From assembly GCF_002865585.1 (NCBI RefSeq), contig NZ_CP025581.1:372001-436000 (forward strand): a DNA stretch of 64,000 nucleotides, in the 5' to 3' direction. A program made the position numbers and the translations under genes. The first letter of the stretch is position 1. Each line of letters opens with the position of its first letter. Below are positions 62,273 through 64,000 of this stretch, one piece after another. The notes under the pieces are model-generated. The model worked only from the letters and a program-made list of their open reading frames with translations. It made no database searches and was not told the DNA's origin. Source of the stretch: Nocardioides houyundeii (GTDB lineage: Bacteria; Actinomycetota; Actinomycetes; Propionibacteriales; Nocardioidaceae).

Positions 62273-63355
62273 GTGAGTTCTCCCGCGCTGCCCAGACCCC
62301 CTCAGGTGACGTTGGCTGCGTGGATGATCATCGTGGGGTCCTTCCTCGTGGTGGTCTCCGCGGTCGAGGTCGTCACCGGACTGCGCTCCCTGGAGACGCG
62401 GGAGAGCGTCGAGACCTTCCTCTCCGAGGCACCCAGCACGCTGGGGCTCGACGTCGAGCAGGTGCTGCAGATCCTGCGCGCGACCGCCCTGGTCACCGCG
62501 GCGTGCGCGGCGGCGGCCGCCGTCCTGGGATGGCACGTGCTGCAGCGCAACCGCGGCGCGCGGGTGGGTCTCACCGTGCTCGCCGTCCCGCTGTTCCTCA
62601 GCGGGCTCGTCACCGGCGGGTTCACCTCCTCCCTGGTCGCCGCGGCCTCGCTGCTGCTGTGGCTGCAGCCGGCGCGCAACTGGTTCGCCGGCAAGCCCGC
62701 CCCCGCGGTCCCCGACCAGCGGGTGCCGTGGCCGCCGGTGCAGGCCTCGGTCGAGTCCTCGGCGCCGCCCGCCGAGAACGGTTCCGGCACGACCGGAGCC
62801 GACCCCGAGGTCCCGGACCAGGGTGCCCGCCCGGTGCACGGCTTCGGGGACCAGCCCAGCTGGGAGGCCCCCGGCGCCGTGTCGCTCACCAAGCCGGCCG
62901 CGCCCGGCGCCGCCGCCCCCGGCGGCCGGCCCGGTGCCGTGGTGGCGGCCGCCGTGCTCACCTGGGTCTGCGCCGGCTTCACCCTGCTCTCCACGGTGGG
63001 CAGCATGGTGCTGGTCGGCACCTCCCCGGACGCGGTGATGGAGGAGCTGGAGAAGCAGCAGCCCGACCTGCTCGAGCAGGAGGGGGTGACCCAGGACCTG
63101 GTCGTCAACACCGTGCTGGGCGTCGGTGCCGTGGTCGCCCTGTGGTGCCTGGTCGCGATCGTGGCCGCGGTCCTGGTGATGCGCCGCCGCCCCGGCGGGC
63201 GCAGCCTGCTCCTGGGCTCGGCCGTGGCCACCGCCGTGTTCGGCCTGGTGGGCGCCCTGAGTGCGCCGCCGATGATCCTGGCGGTGCTGGCCGGGGCCGT
63301 GGTGTTCGTGCTGCTGCGCCGCCCGGACGTCCAGGCCTGGTTCCAGAGCCGCTGA
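62273..63355 (+). CDS. hypothetical multi-pass membrane protein
   Basis: The 360-residue protein has about seven hydrophobic segments in two groups: three in the first 150 residues (LAAWMIIVGSFLVVVSAVEV; ALVTAACAAAAAVLGWHVLQ; VAAASLLLWLQPA) and four in the last 140, separated by a hydrophilic Pro/Gly/Ala linker (about 150-215). An AVVALWCLVAIVAAVLVMRR segment is among the last. No motif identifies it. The GTG lies 92 bp after the clpB stop, past the terminator, so it has its own promoter. Confidence 0.75.
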   Translation: MSSPALPRPPQVTLAAWMIIVGSFLVVVSAVEVVTGLRSLETRESVETFLSEAPSTLGLDVEQVLQILRATALVTAACAAAAAVLGWHVLQRNRGARVGLTVLAVPLFLSGLVTGGFTSSLVAAASLLLWLQPARNWFAGKPAPAVPDQRVPWPPVQASVESSAPPAENGSGTTGADPEVPDQGARPVHGFGDQPSWEAPGAVSLTKPAAPGAAAPGGRPGAVVAAAVLTWVCAGFTLLSTVGSMVLVGTSPDAVMEELEKQQPDLLEQEGVTQDLVVNTVLGVGAVVALWCLVAIVAAVLVMRRRPGGRSLLLGSAVATAVFGLVGALSAPPMILAVLAGAVVFVLLRRPDVQAWFQSR

Positions 63356-63383
63356 CCCCGCCGCCTCAGGCGCGCCTGCTGCC

Positions 63384-64000
63384 TCAGGCGCGCAGCTCGG
63401 CGGCGACCAGTCGACGTACCCCTTCGGCGACGACGTCCGGCTGCTTGCAGAACGCCCACCGCACCAGGTGGCGCCCCGCGTCGACGTCGTCGTAGAAGGC
63501 CTGGGTGGGGATCGCCACCACCCCGGCCCGTTCCGGCAGGGCCTCGCAGAAGGCCAGGCCGTCGGTCCAGCCCAGCGCCGAGATGTCGGTGGTGACGAAG
63601 TAGGTGCCCTCGGGGATCCGGGGGACAGTCCCGCCGCGGCCAGCCCCTCGCAGAGCAGGTCGCGGCGTGACTCCAGGGAGCGCGCCAGCTCGCGCGGCCA
63701 CTCCGGCTCGGCGTCCAGGGCGTGCGCGATCGCGGGCTGCAGCGGGGAGCCGGAGGTGAAGGTCAGCCACTGCTTGGCCGACAGCAGGGCGCCCACCAGG
63801 TCGGCCGGCCCGGTCGCCCAGCCGATCTTCCAGCCGGTCAGCGAGTAGCTCTTGCCCGAGCTGGACAGCGTCAGGGTCCGCTCGGCCATCCCGGGCAGCG
63901 TGGCGATCGGGACGTGGGTGTGGCCGGAGTAGGTCAGGTGCTCGTAGACCTCGTCGGTGACCACCACCAGGTCGTGCTCGATGGCCACGTCGGCGACCAA
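63384..64000 (-). pseudogene. PLP-dependent aminotransferase (class I/II), frameshifted; 5' end outside window
   Basis: Only the C-terminal half is in the window. The upstream frame has DEVYEHLTYSGHTHVPIATL and the PLP-lysine motif SSSGKSYSLTGWKIGWATGP, typical of class I aminotransferases such as DapC-, YbdL- or kynurenine-aminotransferase-like enzymes. At C63630-63632 the frame breaks. The rest (PRIPEGTYFVTTDISALGWT ... VRRLVAAELRA) continues in another frame to 63384. One extra G on the coding strand (GGG to GGGG) would repair it. It may be a sequencing error or a recent mutation. Substrate cannot be told. Confidence 0.82.

Overview
The window is very GC-rich, densely coded actinobacterial DNA with many GTG starts, stop/start overlaps inside operons and no mobile elements. 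It resembles Nocardioides or a related Nocardioidaceae/Propionibacteriales genome. Pointers are a mycofactocin cluster, IdeR/DtxR-type iron boxes, HspR/HAIR heat-shock control, a Dcd-Dut of the mycobacterial type and an Mrp antiporter with an A+B fusion. I see no rRNA, tRNA, CRISPR array, insertion sequence or origin.

Layout. 0-1.7 kb: 5'-part of a GDSL/SGNH hydrolase, dcd and a membrane protein. 1.8-6.7 kb: a five-gene siderophore-iron uptake operon behind two overlapping iron boxes. 6.8-8.9 kb: a leftward run of ribbon-helix-helix protein, beta-repeat DUF4097 protein, a 52-aa ORF and a DksA/TraR zinc finger. 9.0-12.6 kb: a large membrane Fe-S oxidoreductase with a 460-residue disordered tail carrying eight SLFD motifs. 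12.8-13.6 kb: a Cys-rich 64-aa protein and a ferritin behind an iron-box palindrome. 13.6-15.6 kb: secreted LamG-like protein, maltokinase-cap-like protein and small proteins. 15.6-19.1 kb: leftward operon of NDMA-dependent alcohol dehydrogenase, two SnoaL-like proteins and an aldehyde dehydrogenase. 19.2-25.8 kb: mycofactocin cluster mftR / mftA-B-C-D-E, SDR, mftF. 25.8-28.7 kb: LigD-type phosphoesterase-polymerase and small proteins. 28.8-34.3 kb: two CitE/malyl-CoA-lyase-like enzymes, DUF1992 protein, MFS transporter and M20 peptidase. 34.4-40.8 kb: mrpAB-C-D-E-F-G. 40.8-51.9 kb: nitroreductase, a deleted amidohydrolase remnant, LAL-type LuxR regulator, sucrase-ferredoxin, MFS and EamA transporters with MarR, a frameshifted aldo/keto reductase and an ABC1 kinase. 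52-62.2 kb: dnaK-grpE-dnaJ-hspR and clpB, each behind the same HAIR element, with a secreted protein, a pentapeptide protein and a response regulator between them. 62.3-64 kb: a membrane protein and a frameshifted aminotransferase leaving the window.

How the genes fit together. MftA-F make a redox cofactor from the C-terminal Val-Tyr of MftA. The adjacent SDR and the divergent NDMA-dependent dehydrogenase are the kinds of enzyme that use it, and the aldehyde dehydrogenase can take the product on to an acid. Iron uptake and ferritin storage both sit behind iron-box palindromes. HspR, encoded at the end of the dnaK operon, probably represses both dnaK and clpB. Eleven first genes have a -10-like hexamer 6-8 nt before the start codon, which suggests widespread leaderless transcription and supports the starts chosen. 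Three genes are broken by apparent loss of one base in a short G/C run, which looks as much like sequencing error as true mutation.
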